From contig NZ_SNZC01000001.1 of assembly GCF_004363695.1 (NCBI RefSeq), positions 680,431 to 744,430 on the forward strand: DNA of 64,000 bases, given 5' to 3'. The stretch is from Flavobacterium cheniae. GTDB taxonomy: Bacteria; Bacteroidota; Bacteroidia; Flavobacteriales; Flavobacteriaceae. The notes under the pieces are model-generated. The model was not told where the DNA came from, did no database searches, and saw nothing but the letters and a program-made list of their open reading frames with translations. Position 1 is the first letter of the stretch. Each line of letters opens with the position of its first letter. Below, piece by piece: positions 23,411-32,921 of this stretch. The position numbers and the translations under genes were made by a program.

Positions 23411-25936
23411 ATGGCCAAAAAAACTAGCAAAGACACCGTTAATTCTCCTACCGAAACCAAAGAAAAATTCTCTTGGCGATTAAGTCGTCAGCAGAAGTTT
23501 ATTTTAGGTATTTCGCTTATTTTCTTTTCATTAGCCTTATTACTTTCTTTTATTTCTTATTTCATTACAGGAAATAACGATCAAGATTTAGTAACCGAAT
23601 TAACGAATAGAAACGCTAAAGCCGAAAACTGGTTGGGCAAATTTGGCGCTTTCTTAGCCGACTTCTTCCTTTATAAAGGATTTGGAGTTGCCTCATTTAT
23701 CTTTGTTAGAATCTTATTTTTAGTGGGAGCTTACCTAGTTTTAGATATGGCTTTAGCTAAATTAAAGAAAAGCTTCTTTTGGGATTTTTATCTCATCATT
23801 TTTATATCCATAATCTTAGGTTTTTTCTGGGAATACATTCCGCAATTAGGAGGAACGGTTGGATTTGAAATGAACCTTTTCATTCAAGATTACATTGGAA
23901 AAACAGGAACATTATTAGTGTTGCTTTTTGGTATCCTGATTTTCTTAGTATTTAAAATCAAAATGTCGCCTGAAAGCTTTACTAAAGTTTTTGAAAAACC
24001 GCAAACAGCTTTCAATGAAGATATTGCTGCAGAAAGCACAATAGCACCAGTAGCAGTAGACACTACAGAAGACAATAATGAAGAAGAAGAAATCAATACC
24101 GATTTACCAATAACAACTCCTTCAAACTCAAAAGACGATTTTATCTTAACAGAAGACGAAGAAGAAATGGGTAATTTCGAATTGAAAACTTATCCTTCCT
24201 CTTTCGAAATAGATAAAGAAGCTTTAAAACCAACAATTGCTTCTGCATCGGAACTAAATTTAGATCCAAAACCAAAAGTTGAAACTCCAGAAGTAACTAA
24301 TTTTTCTATCGAAGACCGAAGCATTCCCAAAGAAGATTTCGTAAACGAAGACGCTTTTGTAATTGAAAAAATTGAAGAAGAAGTTTTAGTAGAAGAAAAT
24401 CTTGCCGCTAAATTGGTTCAGGATTTTGGTTTATTTGACCCAACATTAGAATTATCACATTATCAATTCCCACCAATTGACTTACTAAAAGAATATTCTT
24501 CTGGCGGTATTACCATCAATCAAGCGGAATTAGAAGAAAATAAAAACAAAATTGTTGATACGTTAAAGAATTACAGCATCGGTATTTCGCAAATTAAAGC
24601 TACTGTAGGACCTACGGTTACTTTATACGAAATTGTGCCAGAAGCTGGTATTCGTATCTCCAAAATCAAAAACTTAGAAGACGATATTGCGTTGTCGTTA
24701 GCGGCATTAGGAATCCGTATTATTGCGCCTATTCCAGGAAAAGGAACCATTGGTATTGAAGTACCTAATAACAACCCAACTATGGTTTCTATGAAGAGTG
24801 TTATCTCTTCACCAAAATTTCAAACCGCTGAAATGGAATTACCTATTGCTTTAGGGAAAACCATTTCAAATGAAACATTTGTAGTAGACTTAGCCAAAAT
24901 GCCTCACTTATTGATGGCAGGTGCTACGGGACAAGGTAAATCAGTAGGTTTAAATGCCGTGTTGACTTCCCTACTCTACAAAAAACATCCAGCCGAAGTG
25001 AAATTCGTTTTGGTTGACCCGAAAAAGGTAGAATTAACCCTTTTCAATAAAATTGAACGTCATTATTTAGCCAAACTGCCTGATGGTGGTGACGCTATTA
25101 TCACCGATAACACCAAGGTAATTAACACCTTAAACTCACTATGTATTGAAATGGACAACCGTTATTCTTTATTAAAAGATGCGATGGTTAGAAATATCAA
25201 AGAATACAACGAGAAATTCAGAAACCGTAAATTAAATCCAGAAAACGGACACCGCTTTTTACCATACATTGTATTAGTAGTAGACGAGTTCGCCGATTTA
25301 ATTATGACAGCTGGTAAAGAAGTTGAAACGCCTATTGCTCGTTTAGCGCAGTTAGCACGTGCCATTGGTATTCACTTAATTATTGCTACGCAACGTCCGT
25401 CGGTAAACGTAATTACGGGGATGATTAAAGCCAACTTCCCAGCGCGTATTGCGTTTAGAGTAACTTCTAAAATTGATTCCAGAACCATTTTAGATTCAGG
25501 TGGTGCTGACCAGTTAATCGGACGAGGGGATTTATTATATACACAAGGTAACGAAATCGTCAGAGTACAATGTGCTTTTGTAGACACACCAGAGGTGGAT
25601 AAAATTTGTGATTTCATTGGTTCACAAAAAGCATATCCTGAAGCCTACCTGCTTCCAGAGTATGTGGGTGAGGAAAGTGGCATAAAACTTGATATAGACA
25701 TATCCGAAAGAGATTCTTTGTTTAGAGATGCTGCCGAAGTGATTGTCACTGCACAACAAGGAAGTGCCTCTTTAATTCAAAGAAAATTGAAATTAGGCTA
25801 CAACAGAGCCGGTCGTTTAATCGACCAATTAGAAGCGGCAGGTATTGTAGGTCCTTTTGAAGGAAGTAAAGCCCGTTCCGTTTTAATTCCTGATTTAGTT
25901 GCTCTGGAACACTTTTTAAATAATGAACAAAATTAA
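23411..25936 (+). CDS. ftsK: DNA translocase FtsK
   Basis: An 841-residue DNA pump acting at the division septum in chromosome segregation. The N terminus has four to five membrane segments (about residues 30-180), then an acidic Glu-rich linker of about 200 residues. The alpha-beta motor follows with Walker A GATGQGKSVGLNAVL near residue 504, Walker B VVDEFADL near 620 and RIGIHLIIATQRPSV-type motif III. The C-terminal gamma winged-helix (about 763-841, ending FEGSKARSVLI) would read KOPS-like sequences. It starts a run ftsK-lolA-lptF/G-ribB. Confidence 0.95.
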   Translation: MAKKTSKDTVNSPTETKEKFSWRLSRQQKFILGISLIFFSLALLLSFISYFITGNNDQDLVTELTNRNAKAENWLGKFGAFLADFFLYKGFGVASFIFVRILFLVGAYLVLDMALAKLKKSFFWDFYLIIFISIILGFFWEYIPQLGGTVGFEMNLFIQDYIGKTGTLLVLLFGILIFLVFKIKMSPESFTKVFEKPQTAFNEDIAAESTIAPVAVDTTEDNNEEEEINTDLPITTPSNSKDDFILTEDEEEMGNFELKTYPSSFEIDKEALKPTIASASELNLDPKPKVETPEVTNFSIEDRSIPKEDFVNEDAFVIEKIEEEVLVEENLAAKLVQDFGLFDPTLELSHYQFPPIDLLKEYSSGGITINQAELEENKNKIVDTLKNYSIGISQIKATVGPTVTLYEIVPEAGIRISKIKNLEDDIALSLAALGIRIIAPIPGKGTIGIEVPNNNPTMVSMKSVISSPKFQTAEMELPIALGKTISNETFVVDLAKMPHLLMAGATGQGKSVGLNAVLTSLLYKKHPAEVKFVLVDPKKVELTLFNKIERHYLAKLPDGGDAIITDNTKVINTLNSLCIEMDNRYSLLKDAMVRNIKEYNEKFRNRKLNPENGHRFLPYIVLVVDEFADLIMTAGKEVETPIARLAQLARAIGIHLIIATQRPSVNVITGMIKANFPARIAFRVTSKIDSRTILDSGGADQLIGRGDLLYTQGNEIVRVQCAFVDTPEVDKICDFIGSQKAYPEAYLLPEYVGEESGIKLDIDISERDSLFRDAAEVIVTAQQGSASLIQRKLKLGYNRAGRLIDQLEAAGIVGPFEGSKARSVLIPDLVALEHFLNNEQN

Positions 25937-25943
25937 CATCAAA

Positions 25944-26588
25944 ATGAAACGTTTTTTACAAGTTGCAATCGCATTACTAATTGGTTTTTCCCTTCAGGCT
26001 CAAGATGCTAAAAAAGCAAAAGAGTTATTAGATGAAGTGTCTGCCAAAGTAAAATCGTATAATAATATTGTAATAGATTTTAAATACTCTTTAAATAATC
26101 CTAAAGAAAACATCAATCAAGAAAGCAAAGGAAATGTTGCCCTTCAAGGCAATTTATATAACCTTAACTTTATGGGAGTGACTAAGATTTTCGACGGAAA
26201 AAAAGTATACACTGTTGTTCCTGAAGATGAAGAAATTACGGTAGCTAACTTTGATCCTAAAGACGAAAATGCGATTACTCCAAACAAGATGTTGACTTTC
26301 TTTAATACAGGTTACAAATACGCTTGGGATATTCCTCAAAATCTAAAAGGAAGAAAAATTCAATACATAAAATTAACCCCAAACAGTAGCAAAGATCAAC
26401 GCAAAGAAATCTTAGTAGGTATTGATGTACAAACGAAACACATCTACACCGTGATTGAAGTGGGCAAAAATGGAACAAAAACTACTTTAACTGTTAATTC
26501 TTTTAAAACAAATCAGCCTTTATCGAAAAATCATTTTACCTTTACAAAATCAAAATATCCTAATTATTACATCAATAAATTAGACTAA
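25944..26588 (+). CDS. LolA-like outer-membrane lipoprotein carrier
   Basis: A 214-residue periplasmic protein with a signal peptide (MKRFLQVAIALLIGFSLQAQ) and a LolA-like fold: SYNNIVIDFKYSL, KGNVALQGNLYNLNFMG, IFDGKKVYTVVPEDEE. LolA ferries lipoproteins from the inner membrane to the outer membrane. The ATG at 25944 is chosen because it gives a clean signal peptide; the alternative ATG at 25923 overlaps the ftsK end by 14 bp. Confidence 0.85.
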   Translation: MKRFLQVAIALLIGFSLQAQDAKKAKELLDEVSAKVKSYNNIVIDFKYSLNNPKENINQESKGNVALQGNLYNLNFMGVTKIFDGKKVYTVVPEDEEITVANFDPKDENAITPNKMLTFFNTGYKYAWDIPQNLKGRKIQYIKLTPNSSKDQRKEILVGIDVQTKHIYTVIEVGKNGTKTTLTVNSFKTNQPLSKNHFTFTKSKYPNYYINKLD

Positions 26589-26598
26589 TTTCGTTCGG

Positions 26599-28071
26599 GT
26601 GAAAATATTAGATAAATACATTATTAAATCTTTCATGATTACATTTACTTCGGTATTTGTAATCTTGTTTTTTATATTCGTTTTACAAGGAATTTGGCTT
26701 TTCATTGCCGAACTAGCAGGAAAAGATTTGGACTTTTTTACCATTCTTAAATTTCTATCTTTCTATGCTCCTACTATTGTTCCGTTAGTATTACCGCTTT
26801 CGGTTTTATTAGCTTCCATCATGACCTTTGGTAGTTTTGCCGAAAACTATGAATTTGCAGCTATGAAATCTTCCGGAATTTCGTTACAACGCGCTATGAA
26901 AATGCTAACGATTACAATTGGAATCTTAGCTATCGTATCCTTCTTTTTTGCGAATAACGTTATTCCAGATGCGCAATACAAATTCATCAATCTTAGAAAA
27001 ACAATTGTTCAGCAAAAACCCGCTATGGCTATTGCCGAAGGACAGTTTAACACCATTGGAACATCCAACATCAAAGTCGATAAAAAATCAGGCGATAATG
27101 GCGAGTTCCTAGAAGGCGTTACTATGCACGTTAAAAACAGTAACATGGGTTTAGGTGCAAATACCATCATAAAAGCAAAAAGAGGTGTCTTAACCAGCGA
27201 AGACGATTCTAATTATTTACAATTAGAATTATACGATGGATACTATTATGAAGACATTCATCCAAAAGACTTTGAAGAACGCAAACGTTTACCATTTGCA
27301 AAAAGTAGTTTTGAAAAATATGTAATCAATATCGATTTAACCAAATTAAATCAAGCAGAAATAGACGATGGAAATGTTACTTCTGAAAAAATGCTTACCG
27401 TTCCTGAATTAAAAATTACTTTAGATTCGTTACAAAAAAGCTATAACAAAGATGTTATTTCCTATGCTGATAATGTGGTAATGCGAAGTGATAATATTTT
27501 TAGAAAAAATAATCCAACAACAACTATTGCAACTTCTCCAAAAGAATCTATTGCAAAAGCAGAGCCTAAAAAAGATATTTTATCCATTTTTAATGCTACC
27601 GAGCGCAAGCAAATTTTGGAAATGGCAAAAAGCAATGTTACTAGTACCGAGTTTAGTATTCAATCTAACAAATTGGATTTAGAAAATAAATCGAAAAACA
27701 TCAACAATCACTGGTTGGCTATTCATGAAAAATTCGTGATTGCTTATTCTTGTTTATTAATGTTTTTCATTGGAGCACCTCTAGGAGCTATTATCCGAAA
27801 AGGAGGATTAGGTTTACCAATTGTATTTGCAGTTTTAATTTTCATAACCTTCCATTTCATTAATACATTCGGAAGAAAAGTAGCACAACAAGATGAAATT
27901 CCTCCTTTCTTAGGAGCTTGGATGGCATCCATATTAATGACACCATTTGCCATTATGCTAACGTATCGTGCTACAAACGATATTGGTATCATGATTAATT
28001 TTGATTGGATAACCGACCCGTTTAAAAAACTTTTTAATAAAATAACACAAAATAACGACGACAACAACTAA
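26599..28071 (+). CDS. LptF/LptG family permease
   Basis: A 490-residue inner-membrane protein of the lipopolysaccharide ABC exporter LptB2FG. The layout is characteristic: N-terminal helices beginning KILDKYIIKSFMITF, a large periplasmic domain (roughly residues 130-370), then three C-terminal helices (GAPLGAIIRKGGLGLPIVFAVLIF). The start is GTG at 26599, 10 bp after lolA. The LptF and LptG alternatives cannot be separated by eye. LptB and the second permease are not in this window. Confidence 0.88.
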   Translation: MKILDKYIIKSFMITFTSVFVILFFIFVLQGIWLFIAELAGKDLDFFTILKFLSFYAPTIVPLVLPLSVLLASIMTFGSFAENYEFAAMKSSGISLQRAMKMLTITIGILAIVSFFFANNVIPDAQYKFINLRKTIVQQKPAMAIAEGQFNTIGTSNIKVDKKSGDNGEFLEGVTMHVKNSNMGLGANTIIKAKRGVLTSEDDSNYLQLELYDGYYYEDIHPKDFEERKRLPFAKSSFEKYVINIDLTKLNQAEIDDGNVTSEKMLTVPELKITLDSLQKSYNKDVISYADNVVMRSDNIFRKNNPTTTIATSPKESIAKAEPKKDILSIFNATERKQILEMAKSNVTSTEFSIQSNKLDLENKSKNINNHWLAIHEKFVIAYSCLLMFFIGAPLGAIIRKGGLGLPIVFAVLIFITFHFINTFGRKVAQQDEIPPFLGAWMASILMTPFAIMLTYRATNDIGIMINFDWITDPFKKLFNKITQNNDDNN

Positions 28072-28075
28072 CACC

Positions 28076-29209
28076 ATGTCAAAGAACATACAACTAAACA
28101 CGATTGAAGAAGCTATTGAAGACATCCGTCAAGGAAAAGTAATCATAGTAGTAGATGATGAAGACAGAGAAAACGAAGGTGACTTCTTAGCCGCTGCCGA
28201 AAAAGTAACACCTGAAATGATTAACTTCATGGCAACTCACGGTAGAGGTCTTATTTGTGCCCCTTTAACCGAATCGCGTTGTAAAGAATTAGACTTACAT
28301 ACAATGGTACGCAATAATACCGACCATATGGAAACGGCTTTTACAGTATCAGTAGATTTAAAAGGGAACGGAGTAACGACAGGAATTTCCGCTGCCGATA
28401 GAGCAAAAACCATTCAAGCCTTAATAGACCCTGAAACAAAACCATTCGATTTAGCACGTCCTGGACATATATTTCCATTAATTGCAAAACAAGGTGGCGT
28501 ATTAAGAAGAACTGGTCACACAGAAGCTGCAATTGACTTTGCACGTTTAGCAGGATTTAAACCAGCAGGTGTTATTGTAGAAATCATGAACGAAGACGGA
28601 ACCATGGCGCGTTTACCTGAATTGGTAAAAGTAGCTAAGAAATTCGACTTAAAATTGGTTTCAATTGAAGCTTTAGTGGCTTACAGAATGCAACACGATA
28701 GTTTAATTCAAAAGAAAGAAGACTTCGATATTCAAACCCGTTTTGGAACGTTCAGAATGCGTGCGTATTTACAAACTACCAACAAACAAGTACACATTGC
28801 TTTAACAAAAGGAACTTGGAATGCTGGAGAATCGGTTTTAACACGTATCAACACAACCCAAGTAAACAATGATATTTTAGGCACACTTACCGATAACAAC
28901 GATAAGAAACTAGACGATATTTTCCGTAAAATTAACGAAGTAGAAAAAGGCGCAATCATCTTCATTAACCAAGAAGTAAAATCCTTAGAATTATTAGATC
29001 GTATTGCCGAATTAAAAGTATTACAATCTCAAGGCGAAATGCGTGCCCCACAAATTAAAATGGACACCAAAGATTTCGGAATCGGAGCACAAATCCTCCA
29101 CGACCTAGACATCACCAAAATCGAATTACTATCCAATAGCACCGCTCCTACCAAACGCGTAGGAATGATAGGCTACGGCTTAGAAATCACCGATTATGTA
29201 AATTATTAA
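28076..29209 (+). CDS. ribB: 3,4-dihydroxy-2-butanone-4-phosphate synthase with degenerate GTP cyclohydrolase II domain
   Basis: A riboflavin-pathway enzyme of 377 residues. The RibB half (residues 1-205) is complete: VVDDEDRENEGDFL, TGISAADRAKTI and RRTGHTEAAIDFARLAG. The C-terminal half aligns with RibA in layout (FGTFRMRAYL) but lacks the cysteine-rich zinc site of GTP cyclohydrolase II, so that half is probably not catalytic. It starts 4 bp after the lptF/G gene and ends at a strong terminator; no FMN riboswitch is possible in so short a gap. Confidence 0.9.
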   Translation: MSKNIQLNTIEEAIEDIRQGKVIIVVDDEDRENEGDFLAAAEKVTPEMINFMATHGRGLICAPLTESRCKELDLHTMVRNNTDHMETAFTVSVDLKGNGVTTGISAADRAKTIQALIDPETKPFDLARPGHIFPLIAKQGGVLRRTGHTEAAIDFARLAGFKPAGVIVEIMNEDGTMARLPELVKVAKKFDLKLVSIEALVAYRMQHDSLIQKKEDFDIQTRFGTFRMRAYLQTTNKQVHIALTKGTWNAGESVLTRINTTQVNNDILGTLTDNNDKKLDDIFRKINEVEKGAIIFINQEVKSLELLDRIAELKVLQSQGEMRAPQIKMDTKDFGIGAQILHDLDITKIELLSNSTAPTKRVGMIGYGLEITDYVNY

Positions 29210-29212
29210 TAT

Positions 29213-29246
29213 AAAAAAACGCTCAAGACAACTTGGGCGTTTTTTT
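29213..29246 (+). terminator. intrinsic terminator of the ftsK-ribB run
   Basis: Stem AAAAAACGCTCAAG / CTTGGGCGTTTTTT (one G-T pair) with a 4-nt loop, directly after ribB. Confidence 0.85.
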
Positions 29247-29254
29247 ATATTAAT

Positions 29255-29275
29255 GGTGGCTGAGGCTCTCGAAGG
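29255..29275. repeat. possible half of an intergenic palindromic element
   Basis: GGTGGCTGAGGCTCTCGAAGG resembles one half of GGTGGCTGAG...CTTCGAAGCCACC-type palindromes common between genes of Flavobacteriaceae, but the closing CCACC is missing. It marks the left edge of the defence island. The call is tentative. Confidence 0.35.
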
Positions 29276-29297
29276 CAAAAGGTAATAAACCCTTCAA

Positions 29298-29376
29298 TCA
29301 ATTTAAATTAAACTCCAAAACAATGGGAATATGATCAGAAATTTCGCGAGCGTAACTTAAACTCTCAACTGCTTTA
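29298..29376 (-). pseudogene. C-terminal remnant of an endonuclease/exonuclease/phosphatase family gene
   Basis: About 25 codons open on the minus strand and end in TGA. They encode SYAREISDHIPIVLEFNLN; SDHIPIVLEF is the typical end of EEP-family (exonuclease III/DNase I-like) proteins, whose Asp-His is catalytic. Nothing upstream continues the gene: it runs directly into a truncated HNH-type ORF. The rest of the gene is not elsewhere in the window. I read this as the stump left by a deletion or by arrival of the island. Confidence 0.6.
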
Positions 29377-29541
29377 TAAAAAGGAAGTATGTAATATTTT
29401 TCTCTTTGAAATTTCAATATTCCCTTCTTCCACTAATTCAATTAAAGCTATTAACCAATAAAATTTGTAAGTAGCAGATGTACTATTAAATACAGATGCC
29501 AGCTTTTGAATGGGCAAGTTATGGGATTGAGGTAGATTCAT
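29374..29541 (-). pseudogene. truncated HNH-endonuclease-type ORF (N-terminal part)
   Basis: A 55-codon ORF whose ATG directly follows the AIPR stop (TAAATG). The translation MNLPQSHNLPIQKLASVFNS then YKFYWLIALIELV resembles the N terminus of large Bacteroidota HNH endonucleases (pattern: LP.S..L.I..LASVFN.T.NSYKFYWFL). It lacks any HNH motif and stops where the EEP remnant begins, so it is best read as a truncated sixth gene of the island. The family match is from memory of the pattern and needs a search. Confidence 0.5.
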
Positions 29542-31953
29542 TTAAAGATTTTGAATTGTTGATATATAATTAGATGCATAGTAAAGTTGCTTAACATTAG
29601 GTGCTTCGCCTGACTTTAATTTTTTACCAATTTCATTAAATACAGAATCGTATTTTATTCCTTTAGCTTTTGCAATCATGCCAATTTTATCAAAATTTGA
29701 TATTATATCTTCTCCTTTTTCAATACAAGAATTATATTTTTTTACAACATAATTTAAAGTGTTTTCAAGGATAGTGTTTTCTTCTATAACTATCTTATCT
29801 AATACATCAGGGTAATTAATTCTTATTTTTTGAATTTGGTTATTTTCGAAGTTAACTAAATCAGTTGTTAAATCCTCATTTTGTTGAATTAAAGCTGAAA
29901 TATTAGAAAACTTATTTCTCTCGTTATCTGTCAGATTATCCCATAGTAATGAGTTCAATTTTTTGTAAAACTCAGGTGTTTTAGAATGAATATCTACACT
30001 GTCTTTTAAAAATTTAAAATCAACTTCTTTATTTTTAGAATTAGCTTTTAATTTTTTTTCCAATTCTTTTTTAGATATAGAATATTTATTAAAAATCTTA
30101 TTAGATTTGTCTGTGTTTAAAAAATCTTTGATTTCATTTGAGTTGTAGATGTCATCCCACATCTCTTTCTTTTTACTATATTCACCTAAATCATCACTTT
30201 TTGCATATTTTTTAATCAAATCATTTACAAGTATCATTAACTCTTTTAGATATACTTTCAAATCATCTTCGAGTCCTTCTTTTGCCCATAATTTTGCTAA
30301 ATCAAAAGTGTAAGGATTTCTTTTGTCTCCTTCAGTTTTTGAAAATAAGATTGACATAGTATAGGGAACAACGGCAGAACGCAATTGTCCAATTGCATTA
30401 TTTCTAGTTCCATGAATTTCTTCAAGTGATTTAAACAATATTATTCGTGAAATTAAAAGCTCATAGAAATTTCTATCAATATTTAATTTTTTTTCATTTT
30501 CCTCTGAACCAACATCTTCAAGAAATTTTCTAAATATAGCTTCACCACCTTTTTTTACTTTGTATGGTTCATCACCCCAGGAAGAATAATATTTACCAAG
30601 TTGTTCTTTTGTAAAACGAAATTCTTTAGGATATTCTTTTTCAATTCTATTTTTACCGGATTGACCAGCTATTCTGAGTTTTGTATTAAATTCCCCTTTT
30701 GACTTCTCAAAGAACCATTTACGACCTGAAGGTGTAATTATACTTTCTGAGAGTGCTTTAATTTTATTAAGTTGTGGATTTCTTGAACGTAAATCAACTG
30801 TAGTAACTTTTGATTGAGAATTTGAAAATTCACTTATATTTGAAATTAATTCGTTTAAGTCTTCTTCTGAGACATTTTTGGCAACATTAATTTTTGCCAT
30901 TACTTTTACCTTACTTACATCAATACCATCTTTTTGACTGAAATAAATACTTGCTGTTGTTTGACCACCATTAACAATTTGAAAATCAGACAAAGATTTT
31001 ATATAAATCTTATCTTTAATCGTTTCAATTTCTTTATTACTTGCTGTTATAGTCAATCCGTTATTAAAGGCAATAAATTTTTCAGGGTCTTTAGTTAAAG
31101 TTTTTCTCATTCCAAGATTTACACCTCTAAATTGTAAAAAAGATCTAACATTTTTTTCCAATAATCTTGAACTAAATCTTTTATATAGCTCAGCTAATAT
31201 ATTTGCTGGTAAAACACATAAGTACGATTCAAAATTTGTTTCATCAGCGGCTTTTATTGCTTCAATTTTAAAATCAAATTGCTCTTCAAAATTAATAGTT
31301 AAAGCTTCTCTATTTCCTTGTGAAATAAGTACACTATATAGAAAATTTAAGTCTACCAATCTTTTTAAGATTAAAATTTCTTTTTCTATTGATTCTCTGT
31401 TTTTAGTATATCTTATTTTTACTTTTTCATCTTTGAAATCCATCCTTTTTGGTTGCACAATGGAGCCACTACTAGTTACAGTAGCAGTAGCAGAAATTAA
31501 AAATATTTCTACAACATCAAATTGATCAGCACCAAGTGACGACGACATTTGATTTATTAGAGCATTGATTGCTCCAATATCTTGAATGTCATTTAAATGT
31601 CCTTTAATGGATTTGTTTGTAAAATTTGTAGCTCTTTTAAAAATGGTTTCATAATATTCTTTGATTGATACTTCTAAATTTTTTGAGTCTAATGATATCG
31701 ATTCATCATTTAAAATAAAAAGTTGTAATCTTTCTCCAGAATCATTTATTATATATCCATTTATTTTTATTGGAGAACCATCTATTTCCGTTGAATAATA
31801 AGTTTCTGTAAAATCTTCAGTATCTATTAGTTTGGCATCTAACATCGAAGGAATGATATTATTGATGAAATTAGTTTCATTAATAAATCCATCTTCGTCT
31901 TTAGATTCATTAAGCAAATCAACCCTATATTTTAAATACTCTTTAATTTCCAT
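29542..31953 (-). CDS. AIPR family protein (abortive-infection phage-resistance)
   Basis: An 803-residue protein of the AIPR family (Pfam PF10592). The hallmark segment is intact: IAFNNGLTITAS near residues 294-305 and FQIVNGGQTTASIYFSQ near 324-340, followed by NISEFSNSQSKVTTVDLRSRN. The C-terminal third is Lys-rich and helical. AIPR proteins were first tied to abortive infection and recur in restriction-like loci; their biochemical activity is not settled. The gene abuts its neighbours (stop and start codons touch at 31953/31954 and 29541/29542), so it is one unit with the REase and the truncated HNH ORF. Confidence 0.9.
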   Translation of the reverse strand: MEIKEYLKYRVDLLNESKDEDGFINETNFINNIIPSMLDAKLIDTEDFTETYYSTEIDGSPIKINGYIINDSGERLQLFILNDESISLDSKNLEVSIKEYYETIFKRATNFTNKSIKGHLNDIQDIGAINALINQMSSSLGADQFDVVEIFLISATATVTSSGSIVQPKRMDFKDEKVKIRYTKNRESIEKEILILKRLVDLNFLYSVLISQGNREALTINFEEQFDFKIEAIKAADETNFESYLCVLPANILAELYKRFSSRLLEKNVRSFLQFRGVNLGMRKTLTKDPEKFIAFNNGLTITASNKEIETIKDKIYIKSLSDFQIVNGGQTTASIYFSQKDGIDVSKVKVMAKINVAKNVSEEDLNELISNISEFSNSQSKVTTVDLRSRNPQLNKIKALSESIITPSGRKWFFEKSKGEFNTKLRIAGQSGKNRIEKEYPKEFRFTKEQLGKYYSSWGDEPYKVKKGGEAIFRKFLEDVGSEENEKKLNIDRNFYELLISRIILFKSLEEIHGTRNNAIGQLRSAVVPYTMSILFSKTEGDKRNPYTFDLAKLWAKEGLEDDLKVYLKELMILVNDLIKKYAKSDDLGEYSKKKEMWDDIYNSNEIKDFLNTDKSNKIFNKYSISKKELEKKLKANSKNKEVDFKFLKDSVDIHSKTPEFYKKLNSLLWDNLTDNERNKFSNISALIQQNEDLTTDLVNFENNQIQKIRINYPDVLDKIVIEENTILENTLNYVVKKYNSCIEKGEDIISNFDKIGMIAKAKGIKYDSVFNEIGKKLKSGEAPNVKQLYYASNYISTIQNL

Positions 31954-32916
31954 TTAGAATTGTTTTTTGTTTATAATAAATTCTTCAATCAGGTTTAATC
32001 TTATATTATAATTTATTTTATTGATTTCCTCTGGTATTGAAGAACGAATAAGTTTTGGAAAATTTTCTCTATTACTGTCATATGAAATTTCTTCAATAGG
32101 TGCATAACGATAAATTTCATATTGATCTAAATCTCCAATCGTCAATCCTTTTTGAGCTAATGCACTTATAAAAATTGAATTATCTCCTAATTTATCAAGT
32201 ACAATTGTTTTAATATCATTGATTAATGATTTCAGACTTAATCCATTTTCAATATCTGTATTTACAAAAATTACCACCAATACCAGTTCTTTTCCCTTTT
32301 CTGATTCTAATTGAAATTCACTTGAAATACGAACATTGTTTTTAGAACTTTCAATTGTTTTAATTTCATAATCTGTAAATTCAAAAACAAAATCATGTCC
32401 TTCGTCATATGGTCCTCTCCATGAAAGTAAAATGTCATCAACAATTAGTTCAGAGTTAAGAAGTAAATTCTTCAAATAAATAAGCTCGCCGATCAATCCT
32501 TTTACTTGGTCTCTTGAAAGACCATCGGTTTTTTTATTTTCAAAAAAAGCACTCCATTTAAAAAAATGTCTTGTAAATAATTCTGAATACTCTTCTGTAT
32601 TTGAAATATTGTAAATTTTACTGTAAATAGATAATATTAGATCATCAAACAAGTCTTTGAAAAAATCATCATTTAAGATAATGCACAAACATTTTTCTTT
32701 TTTAAAATATTTTAGCGAAAGATTTTCCTTTTCAAACTGTTGGAAAGGTTTGTCAAAGTCAAAAGGCAACTCAAGAATTAAACATCTTTGCCTTTTTTTA
32801 TTAAAACCAATGTTTAATTGTGGGATTGACTCTTTTGAAAGTAATTTATATTCAAACTCTCCTTCTCCAGAAGGAATAATTTTATTCCAAATATTTTCAA
32901 TGATTGCTTTATTCAT
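31954..32916 (-). CDS. PD-(D/E)XK nuclease-motif protein
   Basis: A 320-residue protein of the PD-(D/E)XK motif family found with Z1 ATPases. Candidate catalytic residues line up as Glu144 (GLIGELIYL), Asp175 (EGHDFVF) and Glu184-x-Lys186 (YEIKT), spaced as in restriction-fold nucleases. The N-terminal part is variable. It starts 5 bp after the Z1 stop and ends at the AIPR start, and is the probable DNA-cutting subunit of the island. The active-site assignment is by eye. Confidence 0.82.
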   Translation of the reverse strand: MNKAIIENIWNKIIPSGEGEFEYKLLSKESIPQLNIGFNKKRQRCLILELPFDFDKPFQQFEKENLSLKYFKKEKCLCIILNDDFFKDLFDDLILSIYSKIYNISNTEEYSELFTRHFFKWSAFFENKKTDGLSRDQVKGLIGELIYLKNLLLNSELIVDDILLSWRGPYDEGHDFVFEFTDYEIKTIESSKNNVRISSEFQLESEKGKELVLVVIFVNTDIENGLSLKSLINDIKTIVLDKLGDNSIFISALAQKGLTIGDLDQYEIYRYAPIEEISYDSNRENFPKLIRSSIPEEINKINYNIRLNLIEEFIINKKQF

Positions 32917-32921
32917 TATTA

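Noticed and set aside
28050..28076. FMN riboswitch ahead of ribB
   Set aside because: Only 4 bp separate ribB from the preceding gene, and no RFN-like structure fits.
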